A stretch of DNA of 64,000 nt, taken from Flavobacteriales bacterium. Lineage in GTDB: Bacteria; Bacteroidota; Bacteroidia; Flavobacteriales_F; PHOS-HE28. The notes beneath the pieces were generated by a model. That model did not search any database. It was given only the letters and a program-made list of their open reading frames with translations, and had not been told where the DNA came from. This document shows, in pieces, positions 61,797-64,000 of the stretch; positions within the stretch are counted from its first letter, which is position 1; the number at the start of each line of letters is the position of its first letter. The stretch lies in the NCBI GenBank assembly GCA_016699575.1, contig CP064979.1, positions 2,480,001-2,544,000 of the forward strand, in the 5' to 3' direction. Position numbers and translations under genes: made by a program.

Positions 61797-64000
61797 ATGC
61801 GAAATACCCTGCGTTCCCTGAGCCTTGTTGCTGGTCTGTGCACCACCGCTGCCTTCGCCCAACTGGAGCAACAGCGCTACGACGCCAACGTGTCCACGCA
61901 GCCGCAGTGGGTGCAGCTCATGTACAGCGCCAACCCCGATCCGGGCGCTGTCATCGCAGCGTACGAAGCTTACTACGCTGCCAACCCCTTCGTGAAGAAC
62001 AGTCACACCCAGTACTACAAGCGCTGGAAGCGCGAGCTGGGCCACGACCTGGTGCCCAACGACCCAGCGCAACTGGCCAGCTACGCGCAGGACCTGCACG
62101 ACTACCTCGATGCCACCGAAGACCTGCTGCAGCAGCGCGCCGCCAACTGGAGCTGCATCGGTCCGTTCGATTGGGACCACGGCGCCGTGGCCAAGAGCTA
62201 CGCCTGCGGCGCGGCCCACGTGTACACCGTGGAGCAGAGCATGGTGAACACCAATTTGCTCTACGCCGGCACCGCCAACAGCGGCGTTTGGAAGAGCACC
62301 GACAAGGGCCTCAACTGGACGAACGTGACCAAGAATATGATGGTGGGATCGGTGCTGAGCGTTGAGCTGGACCATACCGTGCAGAACACCGCCTACTTCG
62401 GCGCCGAGGGCGACCTGTGGAAGACCACCAACGGCGGCACCTCGTGGACGGCCATCGGCGATGCGACCTTCCAAGGGCTCAACCACACCATCCGCGACAT
62501 CGTGCTGCACCCCACCAACAACCAGCAGCTGTACGTGATCAGCAACCAGGGGCTCTGGCGCAGCACCGATGGCGGCGCCAACTTCACGCAGGTGAAGACC
62601 GGCAGCTGGCAGGAGCTGGAGCTGAAGCCCGGCGACCCCAACACGGTGTACGCGGTGAAGCAGACCAGCAACCGCACCGAGTTCTGGCGCAGCACGGACA
62701 ATGGTGTGTCGTTCACGCAGGTGGGCACCGGCTGGCCCCTACCGGCCGGTGGCGATGAGCAGGAGCGCACGGAGATCGCCGTGACACCCGCCGCACCCAA
62801 CACAGTGTACGCCCTCTGCACCGGCGTGGCTGATGGCGGTAGCGGTCTTTACGGCGTGTACAAGAGCATCGACAACGGCAGCAACTGGACCTTCCAATGC
62901 TGCGGTACCGGACCGGGCGGCGTGCCGAGCCCCACCAACCTGAACCTGATGGGCTGGGACGACGCCGGACAGGACGACGGCGGGCAGTACTACTACGACC
63001 TGGCCTTCGCCGTGAGCCCCACCAACGCCAACAACCTGCACGTGTGCGGCGTGCAGCGCTGGGTAAGCACCGACGGTGGCGCCACGTTCACGTGTCCCGC
63101 CAAGTGGAGCCACAGCGGCGACCCCGATTACCTGCACGCCGACATCCACGACATGCGGTTCTACGGCAGCGACATCTGGGTGGCCAATGACGGCGGCATC
63201 TTCTACAGCAACGACGGCGGGGTGAACTTCACGCGCCGCATGTTCGGCATAGCAGGCACCGACTTTTGGGGCTTCGGCCAGGGTGGCTGGACGGGCAGCA
63301 ACGTGATGCTCGGCGGCACCTACCACAACGGCACGCTGCTGAAGGACAACAACGTGTACATCAACGGCTGGGTGAGCACCGACGGCGGCGACAACTTCCG
63401 CGGCTTCGTGCACCCGCAGTACGACCGCCGTGCGCTGAGCGATTATGGCTACAAGGTGCTCAGCGGCGACCGCACCGTGAACAACAGCAACAGCAGTTGG
63501 GACAAGGAGCCCAATGCGGATTACATCACCGGGCACAACAGCGAGGTGGTGTGGCACCCCAATCTGGTGAACAGCGCCTTCGTGGGCAGTGGCAACAGCC
63601 TGTGGCGCACCGACGACAACGGCGCATCGTTCGCGGAGCTGTACAACTTCAACGAGTACGTCACCAACATCGAAGTGGCCTTCAGCGATCCCAACACCAT
63701 CTATGTGTGCACCTACCCCGATTGGTGGGGCGTGAAAAAGGTGTGGCGCAGCACCAACGGCGGCGCCAGCTTCACGAACATCACGCCAACGCCAGCGTTC
63801 CTCGGAGGCAACGAGTGGGTGCCCTACGACATTGCCGTGAGCGGCACCGACCCGCAGACCATTTGGTTGTTGCGCACCAGCCAGTACGGCGACGCGCCCA
63901 ACATCAATAGCAACGTGGTGTACAAGAGCGTGAACGGCGGAACGAACTGGACGAACATCACCGACGCCAACCTGAACAACGAGTGGCCCACGAACATCGC
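61797..64000 (+). CDS. Secreted VPS10/sialidase-type beta-propeller protein (3' end outside the window)
   Basis: At least 734 residues from ATG at 61797 (MRNTLRSLSLVAGLCTTAAF, cleavage near AFA|QLEQQ), open to the right edge. After a helical-looking N-terminal segment (YYAANPFVKNSHTQYYKRWK) comes a long series of sortilin/BNR-type blades with W/F-(R/K)-STDxGxNW and Asp-box motifs: VWKSTDKGLNWTNVTKN, LWKTTNGGTSWTAIG, LWRSTDGGANFTQVKTG, FYSNDGGVNFTRRM, VWRSTNGGASFTNITPT, VYKSVNGGTNWTNITDA. A T9SS sorting domain is likely past the edge, judged by similarity to other such proteins in this clade. Role: surface or secreted protein that binds glycans or protein ligands, unproven. Confidence 0.85.
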   Translation, partial: MRNTLRSLSLVAGLCTTAAFAQLEQQRYDANVSTQPQWVQLMYSANPDPGAVIAAYEAYYAANPFVKNSHTQYYKRWKRELGHDLVPNDPAQLASYAQDLHDYLDATEDLLQQRAANWSCIGPFDWDHGAVAKSYACGAAHVYTVEQSMVNTNLLYAGTANSGVWKSTDKGLNWTNVTKNMMVGSVLSVELDHTVQNTAYFGAEGDLWKTTNGGTSWTAIGDATFQGLNHTIRDIVLHPTNNQQLYVISNQGLWRSTDGGANFTQVKTGSWQELELKPGDPNTVYAVKQTSNRTEFWRSTDNGVSFTQVGTGWPLPAGGDEQERTEIAVTPAAPNTVYALCTGVADGGSGLYGVYKSIDNGSNWTFQCCGTGPGGVPSPTNLNLMGWDDAGQDDGGQYYYDLAFAVSPTNANNLHVCGVQRWVSTDGGATFTCPAKWSHSGDPDYLHADIHDMRFYGSDIWVANDGGIFYSNDGGVNFTRRMFGIAGTDFWGFGQGGWTGSNVMLGGTYHNGTLLKDNNVYINGWVSTDGGDNFRGFVHPQYDRRALSDYGYKVLSGDRTVNNSNSSWDKEPNADYITGHNSEVVWHPNLVNSAFVGSGNSLWRTDDNGASFAELYNFNEYVTNIEVAFSDPNTIYVCTYPDWWGVKKVWRSTNGGASFTNITPTPAFLGGNEWVPYDIAVSGTDPQTIWLLRTSQYGDAPNINSNVVYKSVNGGTNWTNITDANLNNEWPTNI

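Overview
The window looks like a chromosomal segment of a GC-rich member of the Bacteroidota, probably Flavobacteriales-like. The evidence is six clear type IX secretion (T9SS) cargo proteins (four type A-like and two type B, i.e. gliding-motility-associated, C-terminal domains) plus two likely ones, choice-of-anchor L domains, two Wzi-type outer-membrane proteins, a split MetH, and TAnnTTyG-like -7 promoter elements lying very close to start codons. I see no rRNA, tRNA or CRISPR array.

Layout. 1-2829: a WG-repeat protein cut by the left edge and a secreted protein with an exact 60-residue repeat. 2830-6550: an accessory block. Four same-orientation copies of the 5' end (with upstream TTTG box) of a dihydrofolate-reductase-like gene alternate with short minus-strand genes: a DUF433-HicB-HicA cluster whose hicA is split by a 1261-bp IS3-family element, an EF-Tu-domain-2-like protein, and a formylglycine-generating-enzyme-like protein. 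6549-10297: small hypotheticals, a RibD/DHFR-type reductase and two VOC proteins, one with an in-frame stop; another gene is frameshifted. 10310-16493: a Notch-repeat/beta-propeller T9SS protein, then rnpA-yidD-ctpA-O-antigen ligase with overlapping or nearly abutting genes. 16590-22245: lipoproteins, a TauE/SafE transporter, a LuxE-type acyl ligase, tyrS and an NAD-dependent epimerase. 22265-26632: two tandem type B T9SS proteins. 26780-36953: M20 dipeptidase, a DUF255 thioredoxin-fold protein, tsaB, TolC and OmpA-like proteins.

36970-43220 is the most unusual part. A split metH, preceded by a SAM-I-type riboswitch, has a GxxExxY nuclease-like gene bracketed by CTCTGTG-type dispersed repeats between its halves, and palindromic repeats read in frame inside its larger half. 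Next to it, cysQ carries an exact 543-bp, 181-codon in-frame insertion with 35-bp perfect terminal inverted repeats that encodes a DUF559 endonuclease-like domain. Together these suggest repeat-bounded mobile units that carry PD-(D/E)XK-type nuclease genes.

43238-56574 is mostly surface polysaccharide and secretion: gmd and fcl make GDP-L-fucose, a WecA/TagO-like transferase lies between two Wzi-like proteins, and large T9SS proteins and an arylsulfotransferase-like protein lie beside them; PPK2 follows. 56684-64000 holds a 1244-residue Ig-repeat T9SS protein, a small lipoprotein, a 50-residue membrane peptide, an unknown gene and a large VPS10/sialidase-type beta-propeller protein that runs off the right edge.
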